From Acidisphaera sp035272265 (GTDB taxonomy: Bacteria; Pseudomonadota; Alphaproteobacteria; Acetobacterales; Acetobacteraceae), in the NCBI GenBank assembly GCA_035272265.1, contig DATEQV010000553.1:1-7845 (forward strand): 7,845 bases of DNA, in the 5' to 3' direction. Under the pieces are notes generated by a model, which did no database searches, was not told where the DNA came from, and was given only the letters and a program-made list of their open reading frames with translations. The first letter of the stretch is position 1; each line of letters begins with the position of its first letter. A program made the translations under genes and the position numbers. This document shows, one piece after another, positions 1 to 4,807 of this stretch.

Positions 1-67
1 ACCGCGAGCCGGTCTGCGTCACCCTGATCCTAGGCCCCTTGGTCTCAGGCCCTTTGGTTTCAGACAT
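1..67 (-). CDS. rpmD: 50S ribosomal protein L30 (5' end only, cut by window edge)
   Basis: L30 is a small large-subunit protein that binds 23S rRNA. Only 22 codons and one base lie in the window. The reading frame starts at ATG 67..65, inside the end of rpsE and overlapping it by 8 nt. It reads MSETKGPETKGP followed by RIRVTQTGSR. The second part matches the L30 start (E. coli has IKITQTRSAIG), and rpmD is the expected gene after rpsE. The ATG is preceded at 9 nt by a perfect GGAGG (77..81). The only later in-frame start candidate is a GTG at 22..20, which would remove the first beta-strand residues, so I prefer the ATG. The first 12 residues contain ETKGP twice and are longer than the usual L30 leader. 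Gene identity is fairly sure from context plus motif; the start is likely but unproven. Confidence 0.82.
   Translation of the reverse strand, partial: MSETKGPETKGPRIRVTQTGSR
32..61. repeat. Tandem 15-bp duplication at the start of rpmD
   Basis: Units 47..61 and 32..46 agree at 13 of 15 bases. On the minus strand both encode ETKGP, and both differences (GAA/GAG and AAA/AAG) are synonymous. That the changes are silent supports this frame being translated. Confidence 0.8.
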
Positions 68-665
68 GGGCCTCGGCCTCCGGGGCAGCGCCCTCGGCCG
101 GAGCCGCGGTGTCGCGGCGGCCGAGGATTTCGTTGACCTTCTTGCCGCGCCGGTTGGCAACCGACCGGGGCGAGGCACATCTCTGCAGCGCCGCGAAGGT
201 CGCCTTGACCATGTTGTGCGGATTGCGGCTGCCGAGCGACTTGGCGACCACGTCGCCGATGCCCAGCGTCTCGAACACCGCGCGCATCGGGCCGCCCGCG
301 ATGATGCCCGTGCCGGCGGACGCCGCGCGCAGCACCACCTTGCCGGCGCCGTAGCGGCCTTCGACGTCGTGGTGCAGCGTGCGGCCTTCCTTCATCGGCA
401 CGCGGATCATGCCGCGCTTAGCGCGCTCGGTCGCCTTGCGGATCGCCTCCGGCACCTCGCGGGCCTTGCCGGCGCCGTAGCCGACGCGCCCCTTCTGGTC
501 GCCGACGACCACCAGCGCCGCGAACGCGAACCGGCGTCCGCCCTTCACCACCTTCGCCACGCGATTGATGGTGACGAGCTTGTCGATGATGTCGTCGTCG
601 CGGTCCCTGTCGCGACTGTGGTCGCGGTCGCGACCCCGGCCGCCTTCTCGCGCTTCACGTGCCAT
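60..665 (-). CDS. rpsE: 30S ribosomal protein S5
   Basis: S5 sits at the mRNA entry side of the small subunit, near S4 and S8, and affects decoding accuracy. The protein is 201 residues against 167 in E. coli. Residues 1 to 25 are an Arg/Asp-rich leader (RGRDRDHSRDRDRDD), common in alphaproteobacteria. The N-terminal double-stranded RNA-binding-like domain follows from about residue 27, with the VVKGGRR loop (39 to 45) in the region linked to spectinomycin in E. coli, then VVGDQKGRVGYGAGKAREV. The C-terminal domain carries GTGIIAGGPMRAV and GSRNPHNMVKAT. The tail is Ala/Glu/Pro rich and its codons supply the SD for rpmD. The ATG lies 11 nt after rplR, with GAGGA overlapping the rplR stop. Stop TGA at 62..60. 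Confidence 0.98.
   Translation of the reverse strand: MAREAREGGRGRDRDHSRDRDRDDDIIDKLVTINRVAKVVKGGRRFAFAALVVVGDQKGRVGYGAGKAREVPEAIRKATERAKRGMIRVPMKEGRTLHHDVEGRYGAGKVVLRAASAGTGIIAGGPMRAVFETLGIGDVVAKSLGSRNPHNMVKATFAALQRCASPRSVANRRGKKVNEILGRRDTAAPAEGAAPEAEAHV
77..81 (-). promoter_or_regulatory. Shine-Dalgarno of rpmD inside the rpsE tail
   Basis: GGAGG, 9 nt before the rpmD ATG, is formed by Pro-Glu codons (CCG GAG) near the end of S5. It decides the L30 start at 67 over the internal GTG at 22. Confidence 0.78.
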
Positions 666-676
666 GGTTCAGATCC

Positions 677-1039
677 TCAAAACGCCAGCCCGCCTTCGCG
701 GGCGGCATCGGCCAGCGCCTTGACGCGGCCGTGATACAGATAGGCGCCGCGGTCGAACACGACCTCCTTGACGCCGGCCGCGATCGCGCGTTCGGCGACA
801 AGCTTGCCGACCGCCGCCGCGGCCGCCTTGTCGGCCCCCGTGCGCAGGCCCTCGCGCAGGCCCTTGTCCAGCGACGATGCGGCGGCAACCGTCTTGCCCT
901 GCGCGTCGTCGATGACCTGCGCGTAGATGTGCTTCGACGAGCGGAACACCGACAGGCGCGGACGCCCGCCGCCCTTGTGTCGCAGCTGGAAGCGAAGGCG
1001 CTCGCGCCGGCGCTCCCGGATGTCGGTCTTGCCGCTCAC
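677..1039 (-). CDS. rplR: 50S ribosomal protein L18
   Basis: L18 binds 5S rRNA together with L5 and anchors it in the central protuberance. The product is 120 residues (117 in E. coli). Typical features are a basic N-terminus (IRERRRERLRFQLR), then GRPRLSVFRSSKHIYAQVIDD at about 26 to 45, and the C-terminal signature VFDRGAYLYHGRVKALADAAREGGL. The start is GTG at 1039..1037: it overlaps the rplF stop in a 4-nt GTGA, and AAGGAAGG lies 9 nt upstream within the Lys-rich end of rplF. The same frame stays open further upstream, but that part only shadows rplF and has no L18 similarity, so the longer reading is rejected. The GTGA overlap suggests coupled translation with L6. Confidence 0.97.
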   Translation of the reverse strand: MSGKTDIRERRRERLRFQLRHKGGGRPRLSVFRSSKHIYAQVIDDAQGKTVAAASSLDKGLREGLRTGADKAAAAAVGKLVAERAIAAGVKEVVFDRGAYLYHGRVKALADAAREGGLAF

Positions 1040-1569
1040 TTCTTCTTGCCTTCCTTGCGCCGGATCGCCTCGCCCTCGAACTTCACGCCCTTGCCCTTGT
1101 ACGGCTCGGGCGGGCGGAACGCGCGGATCTCGGCGGCCACCTGGCCGACCAGACGCTTGTCCACGCCCTCGATGGTGATCGCGGTCGGGCGCGGCGTGGT
1201 GATCTTGATCCCCTCGGGTACCGCATAGACCACGTCGTGCGAGTAACCCAGGTTCATCACCAGGTTCTTCCCCTGCACGGCGGCGCGGAAGCCGGTGCCG
1301 GTGATCTCCAGGGTCTTCGCATAACCCGCGGACACGCCGCGCACCATGTTGGCGACCAGCGCCCGCGTGGTGCCCCACATCATGCGCGCGTTGGTCGCGT
1401 TGCCGCGCGGGGCGATGGCGACCGTGTTGCCCTCGACCTTGGCGTCGACGTGGTCCGTCAGCTCCAGCTTCAGCTCGCCGAGCTTGCCCTTGGCCGTCAG
1501 CGTGCGCCCGGCGAGCGCGACCTGCACGCCCGCCGGCAGCTCGACCGGATATTTTCCGACGCGTGACAT
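1036..1569 (-). CDS. rplF: 50S ribosomal protein L6
   Basis: L6 binds 23S rRNA near the sarcin-ricin loop and the factor-binding site. The protein is 177 residues, the same length as in E. coli. It opens with MSRVGKYPVELPAGV and shows the two repeated alpha/beta domains: the first to about residue 80 with MMWGTTRALVANMVRGVSAGY, the second with LEITGTGFRAAVQGKNLVMNLGYSH. The C-terminal signature RPPEPYKGKGVKFEGE is followed by the basic tail IRRKEGKKK. It starts 11 nt after rpsH. The upstream sequence is G-rich (ACGGGGGCGCAG) but lacks a clear GGAG, so this is one of the weaker ribosome binding sites in the window. Its end overlaps the GTG of rplR by 4 nt. Confidence 0.98.
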   Translation of the reverse strand: MSRVGKYPVELPAGVQVALAGRTLTAKGKLGELKLELTDHVDAKVEGNTVAIAPRGNATNARMMWGTTRALVANMVRGVSAGYAKTLEITGTGFRAAVQGKNLVMNLGYSHDVVYAVPEGIKITTPRPTAITIEGVDKRLVGQVAAEIRAFRPPEPYKGKGVKFEGEAIRRKEGKKK

Positions 1570-1580
1570 CTGCGCCCCCG

Positions 1581-1979
1581 TCAGAACACGCGGCAGAGCA
1601 CTTCGCCGCCGACATTGGCAGCGCGCGCTTCCGCGTCACTCATCACGCCGCGAGGCGTCGACAGGATGGAGACCCCAAGCCCTGCGTAAACCCGCGGAAG
1701 TTCCTTGATCTTCGAGTACACGCGCCGCCCCGGCTTGGAGACGCGCGTGATCTCTTTGATCACCGGCTCGCCCTCGTTGTACTTCAGCTCGATGCGCAGC
1801 TGCGCGATGCCCGGCCGCAGCTCCTCGGTGGCGAAGCTGCGGATGAAGCCCTCGCGCTTGAGCACGTCCAGCACGTTAGCGCGCAGCTTCGAGGCGGGTG
1901 CGACGCACACCGTCTGCCGCGCGCGCTGCGCGTTGCGGATGCGCGTCAGCATATCGCCGAGCGGATCGGACAATGACAT
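1581..1979 (-). CDS. rpsH: 30S ribosomal protein S8
   Basis: S8 is a primary 16S rRNA-binding protein that helps fold the central domain. In E. coli it also represses spc operon translation by binding mRNA near the rplX/rplE junction. The product is 132 residues (130 in E. coli). The N-terminal domain opens with MSLSDPLGDMLTRIRNAQRA, and the C-terminal RNA-binding part has ISRVSKPG-type residues (here ITRVSKPGRRVY), then LGVSILSTPRGVMSDAEAR and a final GGEVLCRVF. It follows rpsN by 15 nt and has a strong GGGGAGG five bases before the ATG at 1979..1977. Whether it keeps the repressor role here cannot be told; the region corresponding to the E. coli target is quite different (see findings). Confidence 0.98.
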   Translation of the reverse strand: MSLSDPLGDMLTRIRNAQRARQTVCVAPASKLRANVLDVLKREGFIRSFATEELRPGIAQLRIELKYNEGEPVIKEITRVSKPGRRVYSKIKELPRVYAGLGVSILSTPRGVMSDAEARAANVGGEVLCRVF

Positions 1980-1994
1980 TCGTGCCTCCCCGCC

Positions 1995-2300
1995 CTACCA
2001 GCTCGCCTTGACCATGCCGGGGATCTGCCCGGCGCTGGCGAGGCTGCGCAGCATGTTCCGGCACAGCTTGAACTTGCGGTAGTTGCCGCGCGAGCGCCCG
2101 GTGATCTCGCAGCGCAGCCGCACGCGGCTGGCCGCACCGTTGCGCGGCAGCTGCGCGAGCCGGATCGAGGCCTCGAACCGCTCCCCGACCGGCACCGACC
2201 GGTCCATCACCGTCGTCTTCAATGCCGCCCGCTTGGCGCGGTCGCGCTTGGCCATCGCCTCGCGCTTCTTGTTGCGGTTCACCTGAGACGTCTTCGCCAT
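1995..2300 (-). CDS. rpsN: 30S ribosomal protein S14, zinc-independent long form
   Basis: S14 assembles late into the head of the small subunit, beside S3 and S19. The protein is 101 residues, exactly the E. coli length. It is the zinc-independent type: the two CxxC pairs of the short zinc form are absent, and only isolated cysteines remain (RCEITGRSRG and KLCRN). The N-terminal half is basic and helical (MAKTSQVNRNKKREAMAKRD), and the conserved end is GQIPGMVKASW. A GGAGG at 2308..2312 lies 7 nt before the ATG. This gene has its own clear ribosome binding site and is separated from rplE by 80 nt, so it is probably less tightly coupled to its upstream neighbour than the others. Stop is TAG. 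Confidence 0.98.
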   Translation of the reverse strand: MAKTSQVNRNKKREAMAKRDRAKRAALKTTVMDRSVPVGERFEASIRLAQLPRNGAASRVRLRCEITGRSRGNYRKFKLCRNMLRSLASAGQIPGMVKASW

Positions 2301-2307
2301 ACCCTAT

Positions 2308-2312
2308 CCTCC
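2308..2312 (-). promoter_or_regulatory. Shine-Dalgarno of rpsN
   Basis: GGAGG on the minus strand, 7 nt before the rpsN ATG. It lies wholly in the intergenic gap rather than inside the upstream gene, unlike most sites in this cluster, so rpsN can recruit ribosomes on its own. Confidence 0.85.
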
Positions 2313-2320
2313 GGAACGCA

Positions 2321-2334
2321 CCGGCATTCGCCGG
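2321..2334. repeat. Short hairpin (5-bp stem, 4-base loop)
   Basis: CCGGC and GCCGG flank ATTC between the palindrome and the rpsN ribosome binding site. It could be part of the same inserted element or a second repeat, or chance in G+C-rich DNA. In the transcript it would lie about 8 nt upstream of the rpsN GGAGG, so it would leave that site exposed. Confidence 0.35.
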
Positions 2335-2358
2335 CGGTCTTCCAAATACGTCACCGTC

Positions 2359-2381
2359 ATGGCCGGGCTTGTCCCGGCCAT
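2359..2381. repeat. Perfect 9-bp-stem palindrome, probable dispersed alphaproteobacterial repeat
   Basis: The arms ATGGCCGGG and CCCGGCCAT flank a 5-base loop (CTTGT on plus, ACAAG on minus). The palindrome starts at the last base of the rplE stop codon. On the plus strand, 2356..2382 translates as VMAGLVPAI. I recall this peptide recurring in many short spurious proteins predicted from alphaproteobacterial genomes, where it marks a dispersed intergenic repeat. As RNA it would form a very stable hairpin behind rplE. Repeat membership is inferred from memory and needs a genome-wide count. Confidence 0.72.
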
Positions 2382-3127
2382 CAGTTCGCGAACGGCAAGT
2401 CGAAGGCCTTCAGCAGCGCCTTCGCTTCGGCGTCCGTCTTCGCCGTCGTCACGAACACGATGTCCATGCCGCGTATCGCATCCACCCGGTCGTAGTTGAT
2501 CTCCGGGAAGATGATCTGCTCCTTCACACCCATCGCGAAGTTGCCGCGCCCGTCGAATCCCTTGCCGGTGATCCCGCGGAAGTCGCGCACGCGCGGCAGC
2601 GCGATGGTGATCAGCCGGTCCATGAACTCGTACATGCGCGTCTTGCGCAGCGTCACCTTGCAGCCGATCGCCAGACCCTCGCGGATCTTGAACCCGGCGA
2701 TCGCCTTCTTCGCCAGCGTCTTGACCGGCTTCTGGCCGGAGATCACCGCCATCTCCGCCACCGCCGCATCCAGCTTCTTCTGGTCGCCCGCCGCCTCGCC
2801 CACGCCCATGTTGAGGACGATCTTCTCGATGCGCGGCACCTGCATCGGGTTCGTGTAGTTGAACTCCTTCTGCAGCGCCGGACGCACCGTCTCGTTGTAG
2901 TGCTTCAGCAGGCGCGGCACCTTGTAGTCGCTCGGCGGACGCGGCGCGGCCTCGGCGTCATGGGCGCGCTCCTGCGGCGGCGCCGCCTCGCGCTTCTTCA
3001 CATCCTTCGCGGCATCCTTCGGCGCGCCGCCCTTCGCTTTCGCGTCCTGCGGCGGCTGTCCCTTCGCCGGCTTGCCGCCCTTCGCCTGCTGCGGCGGGCC
3101 GCCCTTCTTGCCCTTGGTGTCGCTCAT
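2381..3127 (-). CDS. rplE: 50S ribosomal protein L5 with long N-terminal extension
   Basis: L5 binds 5S rRNA in the central protuberance, contacts P-site tRNA and bridges to the small-subunit head. The conserved domain runs from about residue 69 (VPRLLKHYNETVRPALQKEF) to the end, with MQVPRIEKIVLNMGVGEA, SGQKPVKTLAKKAIAGFKIR, DFRGITGKGFDGRGN and EQIIFPEINYD; it is complete and ends in AFDLPFAN. The protein is 248 residues against 179 in E. coli. The surplus is an N-terminal stretch of about 68 residues rich in Lys, Gly, Pro, Ala and Gln, predicted to be disordered. The next in-frame Met is residue 95, inside the fold, so a shorter ATG start is not possible. The chosen ATG has GAGGA 8 nt upstream and lies 4 nt after rplX. 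A GTG start near residue 70 remains a formal alternative. Confidence 0.96.
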   Translation of the reverse strand: MSDTKGKKGGPPQQAKGGKPAKGQPPQDAKAKGGAPKDAAKDVKKREAAPPQERAHDAEAAPRPPSDYKVPRLLKHYNETVRPALQKEFNYTNPMQVPRIEKIVLNMGVGEAAGDQKKLDAAVAEMAVISGQKPVKTLAKKAIAGFKIREGLAIGCKVTLRKTRMYEFMDRLITIALPRVRDFRGITGKGFDGRGNFAMGVKEQIIFPEINYDRVDAIRGMDIVFVTTAKTDAEAKALLKAFDLPFAN

Positions 3128-3131
3128 CGTC

Positions 3132-3452
3132 TCAGTCCTCGATCACCGAGCCGCCGGGGCGCGTGACGCGCACCTTGCGGCCGTCGTGCAGCACCCGGAA
3201 CCCGACCCGGGTCGGCTTGTCGGTCTTCGGATCGATCAGCATCAGGTTCGAGACGTGGATCGGCGCCTCGACCTCCACGATCCCGCCCGGCTGGCCCATC
3301 CCGCGCGGCTTGGTGTGCTTGGTGACGCGATTGACGCCCTGCACCACGGCGCGATCGGCGCGCGGGATGACTTGCGTCACCTCGCCGCGCTGGCCCTTGT
3401 TCGCGCCGCTGATCACCTGCACGCGGTCGCCCTTGCGGATACGCGCGGCCAT
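3132..3452 (-). CDS. rplX: 50S ribosomal protein L24
   Basis: L24 binds the 5' domain of 23S rRNA, starts large-subunit assembly and lies near the tunnel exit. The product is 106 residues (104 in E. coli). A KOW motif spans about residues 5 to 33 (IRKGDRVQVISGANKGQRGE), followed by GVNRVTKHTKPR and the typical GGIVEVEAPIHVSNLMLIDP. The ATG lies 1 nt after the rplN stop (TGAGATG), with GGAGG 9 nt upstream inside the last rplN codons, so coupling to L14 is likely. It ends in SVIED, whose codons create the SD of rplE. Confidence 0.98.
   Translation of the reverse strand: MAARIRKGDRVQVISGANKGQRGEVTQVIPRADRAVVQGVNRVTKHTKPRGMGQPGGIVEVEAPIHVSNLMLIDPKTDKPTRVGFRVLHDGRKVRVTRPGGSVIED
3136..3140 (-). 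promoter_or_regulatory. Shine-Dalgarno supporting the extended rplE start
   Basis: GAGGA on the minus strand, formed by the last codons of rplX (GAG GAC before TGA), 8 nt ahead of the rplE ATG. It supports translation from the far upstream ATG and hence the extended L5. Confidence 0.75.
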
Positions 3453-3453
3453 C

Positions 3454-3822
3454 TCACAGCACCTCCGGCGCCAGAGAGATGATCTTCATGAACCGGCGCG
3501 CGCGCAGCTCGCGCACCACCGGGCCGAAGATGCGGGTTCCGATCGGCTCCTGCTGCTTGTTGATCAGCACCGCCGCGTTGCGGTCGAAGCGGATCGCGCT
3601 GCCGTCCGGCCGGCGCACCGGGAACCTCGTGCGCACGATCACCGCCTGGTGCACGTCGCCCTTCTTCACCTTGCCCCGCGGGATCGCCTCCTTGACGGAG
3701 ACCACGATCACGTCGCCCACCGACGCCGTCTTGCGCTTCGACCCGCCCAGCACCTTGATGCACTGCACGCGCCGCGCGCCGGAGTTGTCGGCGACTTCCA
3801 GGTTGGACTCGACAGAGATCAT
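3454..3822 (-). CDS. rplN: 50S ribosomal protein L14
   Basis: L14 lies at the subunit interface, forms an intersubunit bridge and is the binding partner of the silencing factor RsfS. The protein is 122 residues (123 in E. coli). Visible family signatures are NLEVADNSGARRVQCIKVLGG at the start, GDVIVVSVKEAIPRGKVKKG in the middle, AIRFDRNAAVLINKQ, and the C-terminal GTRIFGPVVRELR with FMKIISLAPEVL. The true start is ATG 3822..3820. The frame stays open upstream through rpsQ, but that part is only a shadow of S17. The start is 10 nt after the rpsQ stop, with AGGGGG as a modest ribosome binding site. This is the first gene of the spc operon in E. coli; here there is no room for a separate promoter. 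Confidence 0.98.
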   Translation of the reverse strand: MISVESNLEVADNSGARRVQCIKVLGGSKRKTASVGDVIVVSVKEAIPRGKVKKGDVHQAVIVRTRFPVRRPDGSAIRFDRNAAVLINKQQEPIGTRIFGPVVRELRARRFMKIISLAPEVL

Positions 3823-3832
3823 CGCGAACCCC

Positions 3833-4141
3833 CTATCCGGCCGTAGGCACAGGCGCGTGGGCGTGCGACTCGGCCGCAGCCACCGCCGGCGCGTCGCCCA
3901 GCGTCTCGCCGTTGCGCTCGACCACCGTCCACGCCTTGCGCTTGGAAATCGGCGGGCACTCCACGATCCGCACCACGTCGCCGGTCTTGCAGACGTTGTG
4001 CTCGTCGTGCGCCGCATACTTCTTCGAGCGGCGGATGAACTTCTTGTAGATCGGATGCATGACGCGGCGATCGACAAGCACCGTGACGGTCTTGTCCATC
4101 TTGTCGCTCGTCACTCGTCCGGTCAGGACGCGCCTCGGCAT
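3833..4141 (-). CDS. rpsQ: 30S ribosomal protein S17 with extended C-terminus
   Basis: S17 is an OB-fold primary 16S rRNA-binding protein in the lower body of the small subunit. The core is clear: MPRRVLTGRVTSDKMDKTVTV, then HPIYKKFIRRSKKYAAHDE, GDVVRIVECPPISKRKAW and TVVE. The product is 102 residues against 84 in E. coli. The surplus is an Ala/Pro/His-rich tail after about residue 77 (DAPAVAAAESHAHAPVPTAG), probably flexible. Initiation should be strong: AAGGAGG lies 8 nt before the ATG and shares bases with the rpmC stop codon. It is the last gene of the S10 operon in E. coli. Confidence 0.97.
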   Translation of the reverse strand: MPRRVLTGRVTSDKMDKTVTVLVDRRVMHPIYKKFIRRSKKYAAHDEHNVCKTGDVVRIVECPPISKRKAWTVVERNGETLGDAPAVAAAESHAHAPVPTAG

Positions 4142-4149
4142 TCCCCGAG

Positions 4150-4156
4150 CCTCCTT
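4150..4156 (-). promoter_or_regulatory. Strong Shine-Dalgarno of rpsQ fused to the rpmC stop
   Basis: AAGGAGG, the best match to the anti-SD in the window, overlaps the rpmC stop in TAAGGAGG. Spacing to the rpsQ ATG is 8 nt. A ribosome terminating on rpmC would cover this site, which suggests that L29 termination and S17 initiation interact. Confidence 0.88.
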
Positions 4157-4379
4157 AAGTCTTGGCCGCGGCGGCGCGGTCGCGCTCGCCGAGAATGGTT
4201 TTCACGCGCGCGATCTCGCGCCGCACCTGTTGGACACGCCCGGTGCCTTCCTGCTGGCCGGTCGCCCGCTGGAAGCGCAGGTTGAACTGCTCCTTGCGCA
4301 GATCGAGCAGCATCTCCTTCAGCTGGTCCGGCGTCTTCGCCCGGATGTCGCCGATCGAGTTCACGGCAGCCTTCGCCAT
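4155..4379 (-). CDS. rpmC: 50S ribosomal protein L29
   Basis: L29 is a small two-helix protein at the tunnel exit, next to L23, and is part of the docking area for targeting factors. The product is 74 residues (63 in E. coli), with the usual DIRAKTPDQLKEMLLDLRKE, then FNLRFQRATGQQEGTGRV and VRREIARVKTILGER. The start is ATG 4379..4377, 1 nt after the rplP stop, with GGAGA nearby inside rplP. An upstream in-frame ATG inside rplP would add 19 unrelated residues and is rejected. The last residues (RDRAAAAKT) extend slightly beyond the core. The stop overlaps the rpsQ ribosome binding site. Confidence 0.97.
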   Translation of the reverse strand: MAKAAVNSIGDIRAKTPDQLKEMLLDLRKEQFNLRFQRATGQQEGTGRVQQVRREIARVKTILGERDRAAAAKT

Positions 4380-4380
4380 C

Positions 4381-4797
4381 TCACGCGTCTCCGATGCGCT
4401 GGATGAACTTCGTGCGGATCGGCAGCTTCGCCGCACCCAGCGTCAGCGCCTCGCGCGCGAGGTCCGGCGGCACGCCGTCGATCTCGAACAGGATGCGGCC
4501 GGGCTTGACGCGGCAGACCCAGAACTCCGGGCTGCCCTTGCCGGAGCCCATGCGCACCTCGGCCGGCTTCTTGCTCACCGGCACGTCGGGAAAGATGCGG
4601 ATCCACACGCGGCCGGCGCGCTTCATCGCGCGCGTGATCGCACGGCGGCTCGCCTCGATCTGCCGCGCGGTGATGCGCTCGGGCTCCAGCGCCTTCAGGC
4701 CGAACGTGCCGAAGTTCAGGTCGGTGCCGCTGGTCGCGATCCCCTTGATCCGGCCCTTGTGCGCCTTGCGGTACTTGGTGCGTTTCGGTTGAAGCAT
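4381..4797 (-). CDS. rplP: 50S ribosomal protein L16
   Basis: L16 lies beside the A-site tRNA elbow and is needed for late large-subunit assembly and a correct peptidyl-transferase centre. The product is 138 residues (136 in E. coli). Signatures are MLQPKRTKYRKAHKGR at the start, NFGTFGLKALEPERITARQI, GRVWIRIFPDVPVSKKPAE and VRMGSGKGSPEFWV. Arg82 in the VRMG motif matches the E. coli arginine (R81) that is hydroxylated by an oxygenase; whether that happens here is unknown. The ATG lies 10 nt after rpsC, with AAGGA close upstream. Its stop is 1 nt from the rpmC start (TGAGATG). Confidence 0.98.
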   Translation of the reverse strand: MLQPKRTKYRKAHKGRIKGIATSGTDLNFGTFGLKALEPERITARQIEASRRAITRAMKRAGRVWIRIFPDVPVSKKPAEVRMGSGKGSPEFWVCRVKPGRILFEIDGVPPDLAREALTLGAAKLPIRTKFIQRIGDA

Positions 4798-4807
4798 CGT
4801 CCTTGCC

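Larger units (their letters stand above)
2301..2380 (-). other. 80-nt intergenic region between rplE and rpsN
   Basis: This is by far the longest gene-free stretch in the window; all other junctions are 15 nt or less. In transcription order it holds a perfect palindrome touching the rplE stop, an A/T-richer patch (GTATTTGGAAGA), a weaker short hairpin, and the GGAGG of rpsN. There is no T-run after the palindrome, so it does not look like an intrinsic terminator. I see no convincing promoter. Confidence 0.85.

Noticed and set aside
677..1639. Longer minus-strand reading in the rplR frame
   Set aside because: Residues upstream of the GTG at 1039 are an out-of-frame copy of rplF. Only the last 120 codons match L18.
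2304..2360. Small 18-codon open frame in the rplE-rpsN gap (starts at the palindrome, ends just before rpsN)
   Set aside because: There is no Shine-Dalgarno ahead of its ATG, which lies in the stem of the hairpin, and the peptide has no features. A role as translational bridge is possible but unsupported.
2335..2360. Promoter for rpsN in the A/T-richer patch
   Set aside because: TATTTG is a poor -10 candidate and no matching -35 is visible at a suitable distance.
2359..2381. Intrinsic terminator after rplE
   Set aside because: The stem is strong but is not followed by a T-run on the minus strand, and essential genes of the same cluster continue 80 nt later.
2222..3166. Plus-strand open frame of 314 codons opposite rpsN and rplE
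   Set aside because: It is an antisense shadow in G+C-rich DNA. Its translation is low-complexity Arg/Leu/His and it crosses two certain genes and the palindromic repeat.
3479..4285. Plus-strand open frame of 268 codons opposite rplN, rpsQ and rpmC
   Set aside because: It covers three confirmed genes on the other strand and has no family motif or supporting ribosome binding site.
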